From Rotaria macrura (Eukaryota; Rotifera; Eurotatoria; Philodinida; Philodinidae): a DNA stretch of 64,000 bases. Under the pieces are notes generated by a model that did no database searches, was not told where the DNA came from, and worked only from the letters and a program-made list of their open reading frames with translations. The position numbers and the translations under genes were made by a program. The stretch is taken from the NCBI GenBank assembly GCA_900239685.1, contig OENT01000012.1, positions 350,825 through 414,824 on the forward strand. The letters run 5' to 3'. This document shows positions 38,834 to 52,587 of this stretch, one piece after another (position 1 is the first letter of the stretch; the number at the start of each line of letters is the position of its first letter).

Positions 38834-39230
38834 TAGGGGTGCAACAAATCCAAGGCCTTGGGATTTGGTGCAAATAGATTTGTATTTGGGTTTGGTTTTG
38901 GCCTTAAATTATACTAATTTGATGAGAATATTTAATATAAAGTCTCAGAAGGTAGAGAAGAGTATCGATTCTTAGAGTTTGATATAAAATTGTTTAGATT
39001 TGTTATAGATTTTGGTTTGGATTTGTATTTTTATTTGTGTGTTAGATTTGTATTTGGGATTTGGTCTGTATCGTTTTGGTTAGGATTTGGATTTGGGATT
39101 GAGATTTGGCTTGTATCTAACACGACTACAAAATTTGACTGATTTTAGATCGAAAACAAATCCCAAGTCCAAATCTCAGAGATTTGTTGGTGACAAATCG
39201 CAAATCCATTCAAGATTTGTTGCACCCCTA
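38834..39230. mobile_element. hAT-type MITE, about 397 bp
   Basis: The ends are perfect 17-bp inverted repeats, TAGGGGTGCAACAAATC at 38834-38850 and its complement at 39214-39230. It is flanked by 8-bp near-identical direct repeats, GAGACACT (38826-38833) and GAGTCACT (39231-39238), 7 of 8 matching. The 8-bp duplication and the YAGGGGTG terminus are typical of hAT elements. The interior has no transposase. It is a strand-biased array of degenerate ATTTGG/GGATTTG units, G and T rich on the plus strand for about 200 bp. A non-autonomous element that would need a hAT transposase from elsewhere. Confidence 0.85.
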
Positions 39231-41910
39231 GAGTCACTTCGGCTAAGATTAAACGATATTTGTATTCATACTAACATATTCCTATATATATATTAAAATT
39301 CTTTGTATTTTATATTTCACATTTTTCTGTAGAATAAGAAAAAATCAGTCAACATAGTTTGAGCATAAAACAGACATGAAATTGAATTAATTTAGGTTCT
39401 CATGCCATATTCAATAGTATTCATTGTGTGTGTGCAAATATGAACTACAAAGAATAAGCTGCAATAGAAGAATATTTGTTTTATTTGTTTGACTAAATTA
39501 AAAGAGAAGCTATAGATTTAAAGAAGAAGGATTATAATATTATGTGTTTATACGAAATGTAAAATAAATTATTCAAGAATCCCGCAAAGTTTTATTTTTC
39601 GATCAGACATCAATATGTTGGTAGCTGTATTGCATTTATTTACTAGAGTGGTGACTTATTTGAATTTGAATATAAATGAAACTTCAATGTCATAGAAATG
39701 GCTTCACAAATATATATAATTATATAATAGGATCAAGCTGATGATTGTTCAAGAAAGAAAAAGGTGGTTTCAATTATAAATTACAATTTAAGAAACATAG
39801 CCGAAACAGTAGTATACAAAAGATAATAAAATATTTTTCTTGTTGATGAATTATTAGTCACAAGAAGTTCAACTTAAAATCCGGTTGTGACCATCGAAGT
39901 ACATACAGAGAAACACCGAATTGACGTCAAGCTGAGATGAATGCAAAAATTGATTAGAAAGATTCATAACTATTCGATCACTAATCAACGATCTGCTCAT
40001 CGATGGATGTATACATAAGCGATAAGATGATAACTTTTAAGATAGTATGAATTAACAGACTACTGTTTCAAAATGCTGATCAAAAATATTGCAATGTACA
40101 ATCATGGGTAACCACAAAATCCTGTGAATACTATACGGAGAATCATAGTTGCGTTTTAGATACATTGTTGAAACTTTTTATCATTGGTGTAAAAAGTTCT
40201 TTTTTTGGGAAGACAAAATATTCGTACAAAAATTTAATCATGATTTTTTTTAGCCATTTTAGGTAATCTAATCATAATTCATACAAGTATAACCGCGTGA
40301 TCACAATAGTTTGATTATGCACATCAATTTCGATTGCTATCTAAAAGTCAAAAAATAACAGAAAGGAATATGTTATTTTGATTAATCTATACTACTAGTA
40401 AGTACTCACAACTATGTAAAAATTGATATTTGATAGTAGTATTCATATTACACATGAAAGATTTTTCTTTCAACATGATATTCTCATTACTAATATCAAC
40501 CATGATGTTAACCAGATTGATGAAATTCAGTTTCCAAGTGCATATTTCTAAGCATAGTGCAATCGGAGAGAAAAATAAACTTGCGTTATTTACATGAAAT
40601 GCTCATTTCGAAACTGCGCCCAATGATCATATGCATCATGAAATTTCTACGTATTTCATTATACATGCTCATTCTTTAACATCTGAAGTATAAAAATACG
40701 AAACAAATAAATGAAACGAAAAGATATGGTCTATTTGTTTGCTCTCCAGGTGATAAGTGAAACCCAGAGTAGCTTCAACGCTCACCAATAGACAAAAATA
40801 AGTATTTTCCAATCTTCATTCTTCATTGTTCTCTATAAGCGTACCATTGAATAACGAAAATGATGTCTCACACAGAGGATTCCAACAACATCTTCATGGT
40901 TCATGTTATTTTCATTGAACCTATTCTCAGACATTGTCCTTAACGGGATAGTTCCCACTCAACTTTCATAATCTTTTAATCTGCCTGGAAGAAAAATTTG
41001 TATTGAAAAACAAAATTTAAATATGGCACGCCCTGCAATGCATGTATTTACAATAGATTAGATAAGCCATGAAGCTGTGAGTATATCACACATGATATTG
41101 ATAATACTGTCGAACAATCAATTATTACAATTAAATTCTTTTTCATTGTAAATTCTCACACGCTACTAACTTACACCATAAAAATAAAATACCTCACAAC
41201 GATTTGTATTCAAACAGCGTTGAATTTCAATATATTACCTTGACTACCATTATTAAATTACTGTCGCTATTCTTGGGGCTAAAATATCAAAGAAAGAATA
41301 TGTGTTACCCAACACGGTACAATACTAAATATAATAGATCGATCATTCAGTCATTTTTTATCTTCGATAGAAAAAACAATGCTGAATAAAACCACATGAA
41401 TACTGAGATGTAACACATTTATGGTAGTACTTTATTTTTTATGTGAGTTTTTTTTAGAAAACAGAATAACCCCATGGTAATAAATTAATTACTAGTCGAA
41501 GTGCTGTTCTGTTCGATATAAAAATATAAGATTTACATCAGCACCGTATTCGAAATAAAACAGGTAAGTTCCATCTATGACGTACATGGAAAGAGCTTTT
41601 CATGTTTAGTCTGTCACTCGTTCTTTTTAAAGTGTATATGGTGAATTTGCTATCCATAAAAAAAAGTGTGCAGCTTATCCTAACTCGGAATGCAAAGAAC
41701 GCAAAATAATTTTTGTATTTAATTAGATACTTCGTAAAACAAACTAGGGAAAGAAATGTTTTCTTTTCTATTCTCTCAAAAAATGAAGACGTGGTACGTG
41801 TCAATACTGCAACGTTGAGTGACATTTCTTCAGTAAAAGAACTAAAATTATTTGAGCAACTCGACGTTTTTTTTCAACATTTTCCTTTTCAAAAGATAAA
41901 TAAAAGCAGT
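39231..41910. other. intergenic upstream of nuclear receptor 3
   Basis: AT-rich and without recognised genes. An open frame running into the receptor 3 start from 41713 is more likely 5' UTR read-through than an N-terminal extension, because its residues have no counterpart in the paralogues. Confidence 0.5.
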
Positions 41911-43130
41911 ATGGTAGACCAGACAGCAACTATGATACCGAAGAAATGTGTCATCTGTTGTGATGTGGCACGGGGTTTGAATTTCAATGTTGTGACTTGT
42001 ATGTCTTGTAAATCATTTTTTCGCAGAAATGCGCATAAAAAAACGGTGAGTTTGGACGTGATTAGAAAATAACTAAAAATTTCATGCCATTATAATTGAT
42101 TTAGCTCGTGACACTTTGCCAGTTTGAAAACAAGTGCGAAATCACACAAAGATCACGCAGCTACTGTTCACCATGTCGTTTGCAGAAATGTTTAGCATTA
42201 GGTATGAATCCTGGCATGATACAAAATATTTCTCCAACTATTGCTCGCCCAAAAAAAAGTAAAAAAGGAAACGAAACAAATCAGAAAGAAATCCAATTAC
42301 CCAAAGTAGTTTCACTTTAAAAAAGATTTTTCAAAATAACTTATCTATTTTGTTTTAATCTTATTGTATAGCCATCACCACTGAGTCTACTTCAAGACGA
42401 TCGCTCAACATTGTCAACTAGTGAATGGACTCTTCTGTCGAATTTTCTTCATACATTTGATGACCGACACGTCTATCTACAAGTTCAGAATTCTGTTAAT
42501 CAGTTATCTTCACTGCCACCCAAATTACGTTTGAAACCATCTGAAATCGCTAATCTTATTGGTCAGCTGTACAATGGTGTTCGACCACTTGTCGAACGTT
42601 CACCAGACTTTCATTCCTTAGCAATTGACGCTCGGCAAACTATCATTAAACATAATTTGTATATCACTGGTGTCATGAATGGATTTTTCTTATATTATCA
42701 ACTGAATATATTTGATAATATGTCTGTTCTCAATGGTTGTAATCAGATGTATGGCTCTGACTATATGGTACAATGTCATCGAAGTATGGAACGATATGAT
42801 ACCAACGGAATTCTAATGAAAGTTATGATGTTTATAATGATGTTCTCTAGCAATTGTTCAATAGTTACTTATGATGGTGAAGGACTTATTTCAATAATGA
42901 CAAACGAAATGATTATTGTTCGTATTCAAAATTTATATGTTACGATGTTTTGGAAATATTTAGTCTACTTATATGGATTCAAAGAAGCAACAATTCGATA
43001 TAGTAGGATAGTAAAGAGCATCGTCGATTTGCTTCATATGCAAAACATGAGATCGTCGAATGAAACTCGTATTCGTATGATGGATAGTATAGTAAAAGAA
43101 ACAGAACGTCAATTGGTAATCGATGGATAG
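41911..43130 (+). CDS. nuclear receptor-like transcription factor (paralogue 3)
   Basis: Predicted nuclear receptor of 364 residues. Exons 41911-42045, 42105-42305 and 42372-43130, GT-AG, phase 0. Finger 1 is CVICCDVARG...CMSCKSFFRRNA. It has an extra Cys directly after the second zinc ligand, where the paralogues have Gly. Finger 2 is CQFENKC...YCSPCRLQKCLALGM, with Gln replacing the Lys usual in this helix. A Lys-rich hinge (RPKKSKKGNE) closes exon 2. Exon 3 (hinge plus ligand-binding-like domain, 252 residues) is about 98% identical at DNA level to exon 3 of paralogue 4, whereas exon 2 is only about 80% identical. The start ATG at 41911 shortens exon 1 by five codons compared with the other copies. 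Confidence 0.9.
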
Positions 43131-46100
43131 ATCATTTATTTAAGGAAGATTACAAATGGCAATAGATGCTTCTGAAGCTGATTGGATGTCATCGATACCT
43201 ATAGTGAATTGTAATTAAAACACACGTGTTCATGATTGTTATCGTGCTTTCATTATCTATAGTTTTTTGGTATACTATAATATTTAACTACAACCATTAA
43301 CATAATTATGTCTACGACAAAAGACAATGGTAGATGCCAATAGGAAAGGTGAATGTGGAACTGTGTTTAATCAAAAACAAAGTTAAAAGCAGACCTCGTT
43401 GGTTGCTATCAACACTAGAAAACAAAAACTCGGTGTGAATATTAAAAGTACTATTGATCTTTCTATAACGTTTGACGTCTAGTGAGTATATTGAGAGAAA
43501 ATGATGCACTGGAAAGTTTAGAACTTTTACATGAATTTTAGCTAGTACATTTAAGTTTTCTAGATTAATACGAGTACATAGAAATCGTTCTTACTGATTT
43601 CTACAAACATATTTATATACTTGCAAAATATAATACAATAATGATTATGAATTCAATCGTTCCAAATGAGACCTTATTTTCATTTATTCGACTATTTTCA
43701 AGACATGACATTAATATCATCAACTGCAACCAACTAGTATCTAAGAATTATCTGCGGCACAATGTTCAAATATTGTTACATGAAAAGTTCCACTGATATC
43801 TGCTGTATATCTGTATAAAGAAGAAAACAATCAATTAAGTAGAGCATTTTGTTTCAAAGATATCAAGTGGTCAATTGTATAAAGATCAATTTCTAATAGT
43901 TTTCTTTAGACTAGACATAAAAAAATCCTCGAATATATTCGATCTAAACCAGTTTATCTGTATCCCAATATGTTGACTGTCTATGTGATTTCTATAAATA
44001 TGTGTTGCTATTCATGTATTTGATAGATAGGATATCTCCCCTAAATGTAATCATCATAAAAAATGTTCTTTTTTTGTGCAGTAAGAATCCATGTAAAAAC
44101 AATTTGGCAAGAATAGCGAATTAAAATTGATTACATTTGTAATATTTTAAACCGATTTCTATCGAATTTTCCTAGCCGTAAACTTGAAATCCATAATAAT
44201 CGATTTAACAAAATCTTTAGAATCAGAGAACTTTGTCTTCATGACTAGACAAATTCAGTAGAAATTGTTTTAAAATTGTATTATTTTAATCGATGTTTTT
44301 GACAAATTATTTCAGGTAGTCTAATAAATCTAATAAACTTGATGATTTCTATTTCGAAAAAGAATATCCGATTATTTGAATTGTTAACATTGTTCAAAGC
44401 TATTGTCCAGTTGTCTTGATCAATTCTGATGAAAAACAAACAGATTTGTTCTTCATGTTTCTATCTCTCTAAGTTTGACATTATAATTCATATTTGTTTA
44501 AAAAACGACGACTTTCTATTCAACGATCGAACTTCAATACATTCTGGATGAATATTCACAAGTATCTATCTCCCTAATGATGGCTCATACATTTGAAAAT
44601 CTATGATTTATGATAGATTGTACATTCAACTTGCAATGAAGAAAACCGCATACCGGGCATGAAGAGTTTGTGTCAATTGAGCATCATTTATTCCGTTCTA
44701 TGAATTAAACATGCTGCTCTCGATAAAGAAACATTTTCAAAGATGTATACTGTTTAAGCACGCTATATATTAGATGCAAATTATTTGTTTTCTTAAGCAT
44801 CAAGTCACTATATCCTACTAATTCAACCCTCACTGTTGACGTTGATTATTCCATAAATATTCGAAAGAACCATTGTTTGATATTTATACTTAATCGGTTG
44901 TGTTATAAAGAAATGCTGAATTAGAATGAACTATTTAGATATAATAGAAAATATCTCATCAAGTCAGTTATAAATATATATGCTTCGTGCATTAATATGT
45001 GTGTGTGTGTGTGAGCGGAAAACAGACCTCAATAGTATGAAGTTTAAAAATTTCAATTATTAAGTATGAATCTCTAATTATGGTTTTCTTTTCTGAATAA
45101 AACTAATACGCATAAAATGAAGTTTTCTTCGCAAGAAAGCGCATGTTCTCCTAGATTCAACAGTGCACACATATTAGTTGTGCTACACTCTTGTTCAAGA
45201 CAGTGCATCGAAAGAAAAGTACAAAGATAAGCATGAGCATGCATTTCTTTTTCAAATACAAAGAACAAAGCATTTCTTTTATAATCACAGATTATTTGCA
45301 GGACGTTACTTTTGAGATGATAAACTATTCGAAATTCTTTTTGCTTGTATTCAATAGGTATCATATATATCCGAAAAATAAACATGTTGACAAAACTTGA
45401 TGAAACTCTCAGTCAATACATGAAAGCAAGATGATTTTCAATTTATTTTTGGGAAACAGGCTCACTAAACTGACATTGTCAACGAGGCATTTATTAATAG
45501 TCTCTCTTTTTAAATTCGATCGAAATTCGTATTACACGAGAAATTTTGCAATTGAACGTCGAGATCGAATTTTTTCAGACTGTCACTTGATATTGAACCT
45601 TCCATTGACACATGAATAGATGCTCGAGACAGAGATTCCAGGTAACAACTTTCGACCATATTACGAATTGGAACAATAACACTGATTTTGTTTGGAAGAA
45701 AAATCAGTCTGGAAGACTTTATGAATAAATATACTCTGTCTTAAGCTGTAATTTAGGTTTGGAGTATCATACAGTGTTTGTTTTTCGGTTGTAGTTATCT
45801 GTAAATAGAAACTTGTAGACTATGAATTTGAAATGTATGAGAGTATTACTGTGCAAGTGTTCGTCAGCATTTGTTTTCCTAGTCATCGTTTTATCATCGA
45901 TGCTTTTATACATTTTCAAATGCATGAAAAGTTTTGATTATATCAACAGTCAAAGTTAACGTGTAGAAGTCAAAAGTACTAAATCTAACTCAGTAGACTG
46001 AATCATCCACGAAACACATTTAGTTAATTCGTAATTATAGCAATTAATGGCATATTTTCTAAGTGCGTCCTTGATAGTTTAACTTGGAATCGATCAATTT

Positions 46101-48552
46101 TCTCGACGAGTCTAAACTCGATTATTATAGGTTCGTTTTCTCTGTAAAATATTAATAAATGATATTGTAATTTAAAACGTTTATTTCTAAGAACTATGTC
46201 ACGAGGTTATAAAAATTTTCACTCCATTCAATGTCCTTAACGTTCGCTTGGTTGATTGTTTTGTCAATAAAAAGAAGCACGACTAGCTTTTTATTTAACA
46301 CAGCAATTAAACACGATCAAAAGGCATCGCGTGCTAATAAATATATCATGAACGTTTATCATTAATAAATTTTTGTATAAATTTATTAGCTTTTGAATAT
46401 CAAGGATTAGTTTTATATGAAATTTTCGATGATTTATAACACGGGAAAAACTCACAAATCAGTAAAGTAAAATAAATAGTTTTAGATGAATTCTATTTCA
46501 AAAGATATGTTCAGTAGCTTCGAATCCTATCATACTAGTTTTATCTTTAGAGAATATTTCTTTTCGATCGTTTGGATATGATTAACAACTCATTTGAACT
46601 AGTGAAAATAGACTAAAAGATGAGAATCTGCTACACAATATATATATATACTAGAATAAAAAAGAATTTTAAAATTGAGAATTGATCTTATAATAACATA
46701 GTAAGTTAAATGGAAACTAGAATTAGATTCTTTTTGATGGCATGATGTGGTAGCTTTTGCCAAGGTTTAAAGTTGAAGTATTTGTCTTTGCAAGAATTAA
46801 TAAAAGGAAATATTTATATGAAATTCATTCACTATTAGTATTAATCCTACAATTTTATTTATTTCTATCCATCAATGTTCGAATTATGCGCAGTCAATAG
46901 ACGCTGTATTGAGTCTCATTGTGCTATGCTGTCATTTTTTTGTCAAGTTGTAAACCTAACTAAAAAAAACATACCCCCTATGTTTTAATAAATGTCGTTT
47001 ATGTGTTTGCGACAGAATAATCAGTGGCATCTGGTAGAATTTTACACTGGGAATATGTTGAATGTTACATAACTTGCTGAGAAACATACCCTTAAACATG
47101 CTATGTCCGACCTGGATACAGGAGTATTTTATGCGTGTCAAAGTCACATCAACATAAAGTTGAATACACGTTTCACTCATCAATGCAAGCATATACTAAT
47201 TTATATTAACATTAACGGAAATTAGATTTCACAATTAAATAAAAATAGATTATTTTCTGAAACACGAATGAAAAAATTTAGTAGCGAAGTATAGTAATAG
47301 AATCATTTCTATGATTTGTCTCCCAGTGACCTCTTTCAACAGATTTTGACATCCGGACGAAACTAGATGTTCTCCGCCCTTTTAAATCGCAAGCTTTACA
47401 TTTTGACAATTCAATGATGAAAATCATGACTGACAGTAAGTTACAAATTATACACATAACATCATCCTATCTTTATTGTGGGGCCCTGCTGATGTATTGA
47501 AGTATGATTCCAAAGAATATTCTGGATGGGACAGTTAGCCATTGTTAGTATTTCTAATTTATTATATTTTCTTATATTATATTCCTGATTGTTCGACACA
47601 TACGCAAAGAAAGTGGGGAATAAATGTTTTCATGTTTCTCTATTAATCGTTTTGCAATCTCAAGATTACTGACATCTTTAGGGATTTTCCTCGTTAGGAA
47701 TACCACCAGTTAACAAAGAAAGCCTTCTGAGAAAATGTGGAATAAAACAAAGACTCGATCTCAGCATACCTAACTCGTATCTCAATAAATATTCTGTCAG
47801 TCATCGTTACTTAGAGATCTGAGACACTAATTGACAACTTTCCATAGAACGAACGGTATCACTAAATCTAGTTGTACCTTGTAGAATTTTAAGAATCAAT
47901 TAGTAAGATATTTGCCATAATTAATTATTTATAATAGGTGTACTATGACTTGGAGGATTGTATAGACATGAGGAAAATAAAATTCATAGGTTATTTCCAA
48001 TATTCAAACTTTGAGTCAACGAGGTATATTCAGATTTTCAAACAAGGAAATATGATCCTTTCTGTAATTTCCAAGAACACGTAAACTCACAGAAAACTGT
48101 TTTCAAAACTTTGGGATGCTATAAAACTTTAGGAAACTTCAGAAATTGCTGCATTTTTCGAAGTAACAACGGTTTTGGAGGCATCTTTCCGAAGTTTCCG
48201 TAATTCCTTTTTTCGGAAGTCTGAACACTGCTGGCGTCAACGAAGTCGTTTGTCGAAAATTGGATTTCATATCTACTTTATGTTATTCTCAAAGGTATTA
48301 AAAAGAATTTTTAATGAAATATTTCACGTCATACTAAAACAAAATTCATGAGAGGCTACACGAATGTTGCATTTTTCGCCACAGATATCCTTAGAACATG
48401 ACAGATTTATTCTATAAGGTAAAAGAATAGGAGAATATATTTCTTTCATGGAACTTCTAAAGACGAGGTGTTGTTCTCTAACGAAGGTTACAATGAGAAG
48501 ATATCGAAATATGCCTTGTATCTACAAGAAGACGAGGCTTCTGTGTGAATAA
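43131..48552. other. 5.4 kb intergenic, no gene recognised
   Basis: AT-rich. It contains a (GT)n run at 44999-45012 and a TA run at 46639-46650. The frame at 45074-45385 (-) is the longest, but has no recognisable domain and biased, low-complexity composition. A short inverted pair GCTAATAAAT/ATTTATTAGC lies at about 46333-46390. Confidence 0.5.
44999..45012. repeat. (GT)n microsatellite
   Basis: Uninterrupted GT dinucleotides, seven units. Confidence 0.75.
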
Positions 48553-48941
48553 TAACCCCGCCCCCCCCCACACACACCTATAATAGAAGACCCCCAGGAA
48601 AAAAAGTTTGTCCGACGCAGTAGAAGACCACTCTTTAACTAATTATTTTTTTGCTAATTAGGAACTTCAATTAGTGTTTTTCCATCAAAATATGCCTAAT
48701 TCTTAGGGTTTTCAGCTGGAAATATTAAGAGAATGTGTTCATAATTATAATGACACCCTTAAAACCCTGGAAAGCTTAATGGAAATCCTGAAAATCACCT
48801 TAGTTTTCTGGAAAACCTTTTTAATTAAATATAGGGAAAAAATTTGGTTCTTAATAGAAGATCTGACTGGAAAATTTTGACGCTCGAACATAATAGAAGA
48901 CCCGTGGGCTTTTATTATAGGGGGGGGGGGGCTTAGTAGCA
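48553..48941. mobile_element. small inverted-end element bounded by C and G tracts
   Basis: A C-rich tract at about 48556-48569 leads into CTATAATAGAAGACCC. About 330 bp later the opposite strand shows the same order: a 12-base G tract (48920-48931) preceded by the complement of CTATAATAAAAGCCC. The motif AATAGAAGAYC or its AGTAGAAGACC variant recurs at about 48582, 48620, 48856 and 48893. This fits a non-autonomous DNA element of about 390 bp. No coding capacity is recognised; a minus-strand frame at 48745-48954 is unidentified. No target duplication could be fixed because of the homopolymers. Confidence 0.5.
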
Positions 48942-51318
48942 TAACTGAAGACAACAGAATAAGTTCAATAGATATAAATCTTTAAGCATTAATTGCCATC
49001 TCCCTGTATAACAACTTCGTAGAAAAATAAAATCGGGAATAAATCACATACATTTCTTCATTTATTTCATAGAATTTGCTTTCGCGTTTCTGCTGATTAC
49101 ATTTATATTACAAAAAATCGTTTCCCTTAAGTATTTCTACTGAAGCAGCTACAGTTCATCGTATATCAACTATAAATAGAAACTAAATGAACAAGACAAG
49201 TGCAATTTAAAGCCTTATCAATTGAAATAAACGATGCTCATAGCAATAATGATGACAGAGACAAAAGCAGCTCAACATGTAAAGAAAGAGCTTAGCATTC
49301 GTATTAAAATTGATTATTTCTTGTGGAAAAATGATTCTAATAGCCATATAACTCTTCTAGCATTGGCCGGGTTCTAGCTTGAAATTGTTAAGGTTCTCAG
49401 CTATTTGAAGACTAGCTCGAACTCATCATACTGCATATAGTATGTCGACTGCATCGCAATCTTCATATTGCAACAATCGATTGAAGAAGTTCAATAAGAG
49501 AAAAATGTTCAAACTAGAAGAAATCGAAAAATAAAATCTAGGAAGTCAGCTTCAATTGAAATCAGTTTACTATCACTGGAATAGTTGCCTCAGTGCACGA
49601 GAGAAAATTTTTACTGATTTGTTTAAATGTTTATCGTTTTTAAATAGACAATAATTTGATTTTGTTAATCACGAATAATTTCTCTTTTTATATTCTATTA
49701 TTGTGACACGAATATCAGTAATTTACACTTGGGATCTACCTACACCAAGAATGAATCAGAAATATTCTTGAAAGAAATTATAAACAGCTATGGATTTTCT
49801 TTATTCGAACTGAATAATCGATTCCAGTGAAATCTAATTCTCATGCTAATCAACTTTAAGTACAGAGGGTTGCGATTAGAATAAGTGCATCACACTTACG
49901 TACGAAGTTAATGAATTTTTGAATACTTTCTTTGTCCTGCAAGAAAGTTTGATATGTTTCGTGTTTCTTACGATGGGCATGTTTGTTTCAAATATCATTA
50001 AGAATCAAAATTGCAACTCTTGCAATCCTATGCAAACAGTTGATAACTACAATCAACTAATTTTGGAACAAAGCTACCATTTAATGGTAATAGTATGATA
50101 GGAAAAAAGTTCATCTAAGTTTAGTACTGAAAATCAACATAAGATTTTTCTCTAATTATATCTGTTGTAATTCGATTTACTATACATGTTTCATTTTAAC
50201 AAAAGAAATTTACCGTTGGTGGGTGGTTAATGACGTGTCTAATCGGTAAAAGATGTAAATAACATGAAATTCGAATGTTTAGATATGCCAACAAAACGAG
50301 AATGTATTTTTGATTTCAATCGAATATTTTGAAAGTGAAAATTACGAATAACTATCAAATCCATTGAATGAATACGTATAGCCATGTTTGAAATTTAGGT
50401 AATTCTCGGACTTTTTTTCATCTGCTCGATATTTTTCCTGTGGAAATGAAAATGTTGAAATAAATTTAGATGTCACTGTGACTTAAATCACAACAGCTAG
50501 AGTACATTCAGCACTTAGAACCATTAATTTTAAAACGTTTCTTGAGAAAATGCAATCTTATTGATTTGAAGATGAATACATAAAAAGAAATAAATTTATT
50601 GCCATCATCCATGATGTTCACTTTATTCCAACAAACGACAAAATAAAAAGTAGAAAAAAGAAAGTGTAGTCGACTATAGTTGAAACTATGCGAGTGACTG
50701 CATCATTTTTTTACATCTATTTGATCTAGATGATTATTCGAAATGAAATAAGCATTCTATTTAGTATTGAATCATATGCATTAACATTCATATTTGTCAT
50801 TCACGCTTAACGATTTACGATGTCATAATTAATTAATTCACAAATGCTAGGACTTATACTTAGAATTTCAGTAACTTCTACTACCTAATAGTATCATCCA
50901 GACCGCTTTAGTATCTTCAGATAACTTCTGAAAGGTTACAGATGATATATTCTGAAACTAGTGCATTAAAGTTCAACATCATCTGCTGGGCTAAATTCAA
51001 TAATGCTCAGAAATGAATACTAATGCTAATCTGCTACTCATACTTCATGCTAGAAGTAGCAGTGAAAATTAATCTGATCGTTAACAACAATGGTCATTTT
51101 CAGTGAAAAAATTCTATCCAAATGAAGAAAACTAATCACTATAGATATTTTCCCATAAATAAATAAATATATATATATATATATGTAAATATCACCCAAT
51201 ATTCATCGTAGTAAAAGTAGACTCATTAATTTAACGGACAAAGTTTTCTATGAAACTATGCCTTGTATAATTGTGATGAATGAGACATTGACTGATTCTC
51301 ATGAAAAACAGCATGAAT
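48942..51318. other. intergenic, no gene recognised
   Basis: AT-rich, nothing coding recognised. A TA-repeat run lies at about 51168-51184, shortly before the Tc1-like element. Confidence 0.5.
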
Positions 51319-51320
51319 TA

Positions 51321-52587
51321 CAGTAGACGACAAAAGGCTCCCCCTCCTAGATCAATTTTTTCTAAAAAAACAACTAAAGATGAAAAACGTTTTATTATAT
51401 AATAGTCAATAGTACGATCTGATCATCAGCGCAATATGAAATTACCATCATTCTCAATTACTTCAGAAATCCGATTTTTCATGCTATGTACCAGTGTAGT
51501 AGCCAAATCAGGTGGCAAGGATTTCCATTCTCGCATTATTGCAGACACTAAAGATCGATGATTTTTTATATATTTTTCTCTTAATTTCATCTTCAATAGC
51601 TGCCAGACATTTTCAATAAGTGCAAGGTCAGGCGGCATCGACGGCAGTCAATTTTTTGAATGCCTTTATTTGTTTTCCAACCCACTGCTTGCTTCGATGT
51701 GTGTTTTGGATCGTTGTCTTCTTGTAGCTTCCAGAAAGTGGAACCTGCACCAAATTAATTCCGAACTGTTGGCAGTAGACCACGTTTGTAAATGTCACAC
51801 ATTAGTTCTGCATTTAAATTTTCTTTGAAAAAAACGATGCGACCAAAACCCTGACTTGAGAAATAACCCCAAACGTTCACCTTGATTGGATGTTTGACTG
51901 TTTGAACGACGTTCTTTTTCAATGGCAAATGCCAAACTAATCCCTTGACTGTATTCAGACGAATAGTTGTTTCATCTGAAAAGACCACCTGTTCCCAATT
52001 CATAGCTTTGTAATCTTGAGCCCATTTTAAGCGATTGGTTCGGTGGAGTTCGGTAACCAATGGTTTCGATAAGGGTCGGCTATACTTCGCACCAGCTTCG
52101 TTCAGCTGCCGTTGAACTGTTCTCTCATTGATAACGATCCCTTTCCTGTTCAACTTTTGTGTGATATCTTGAGCTGTAACAAACGTTTGCTGTTCAGCAA
52201 GAGAAACAATTTGTTGATTCTATTTTGATGTGGTTGCTTTTGGTCGACCTGATCGAATTGAATCGCTTAAATCTTTAGACTGCTTCCACTGTTTGAGCCA
52301 ATATTTAACTGTTGTGACATCACGCTTAACTGCTTTCGTAACCGACGAATGGCTGAGCTTTGGACCCATTGGATGCAAAGATAAAAAGATGATCTCATAT
52401 CGTTGGTGCATCGATAAGGTCATATGTTAAATCTAATTTAGCCTGAGAGAGTAATAGCAATATTGAATGAATGGAAAATCACTGTGATCAGACACCCACT
52501 ACTACTATGTATTTATACTATTAGTGTGGAAAGTTCTGGAATTTCCAGAAAGTTCTACTAGGGGGGGGGGACTTTTGTCGTCTGCTG
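51321..52587 (-). mobile_element. Tc1-like DD34E transposon, 1.27 kb, inactive
   Basis: The inverted ends are CAGTAGACGACAAAAG at 51321 and CAGCAGACGACAAAAG, read inward from 52587 on the minus strand. Both are followed by a C-rich run and CTAG. The element is flanked by TA on both sides (51319-51320, 52588-52589), the usual Tc1/mariner target duplication. Its single gene is on the minus strand and broken (separate entry). The length is normal for Tc1 elements with short inverted repeats. It sits 2.4 kb upstream of nuclear receptor 4. Confidence 0.93.
51426..52423 (-). pseudogene. Tc1-like transposase, broken
   Basis: Formerly a transposase of about 330 residues that cuts and pastes the surrounding element. 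Reading from 52423: a paired-type helix-turn-helix (SSVTKAVKRDVTTVKYWLK), a GRPK motif, a second HTH region, then the first catalytic Asp in VVFSDET, the second in EDNDPKHTS and the Glu in ALIENVWQLLK. There are 34 residues between the last two, which defines DD34E. Breaks: an in-frame TAG at 52220-52222, an in-frame TAA at 51755-51757, and a one-base deletion near 51645 that shifts the frame where the family has IDWPS. All three catalytic residues are still encoded, but not in one frame. It cannot make a full protein. Confidence 0.92.

Noticed and set aside
41713-41910. N-terminal extension of receptor 3
   Set aside because: The frame is open upstream, but the residues have no counterpart in the three paralogues; the internal Met fits better.
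45074-45385. 103-codon frame on the minus strand
   Set aside because: The longest unassigned frame in its region, but with no domain and no splice partners. It is overlapped by an equally plausible frame on the other strand.
30343-47490. CAGGGCCGG at 30343 and GGGGCCCTG near 47480 as two ends of one element
   Set aside because: The inverted match is only about 7 bp and the distance is 17 kb, so chance is more likely.
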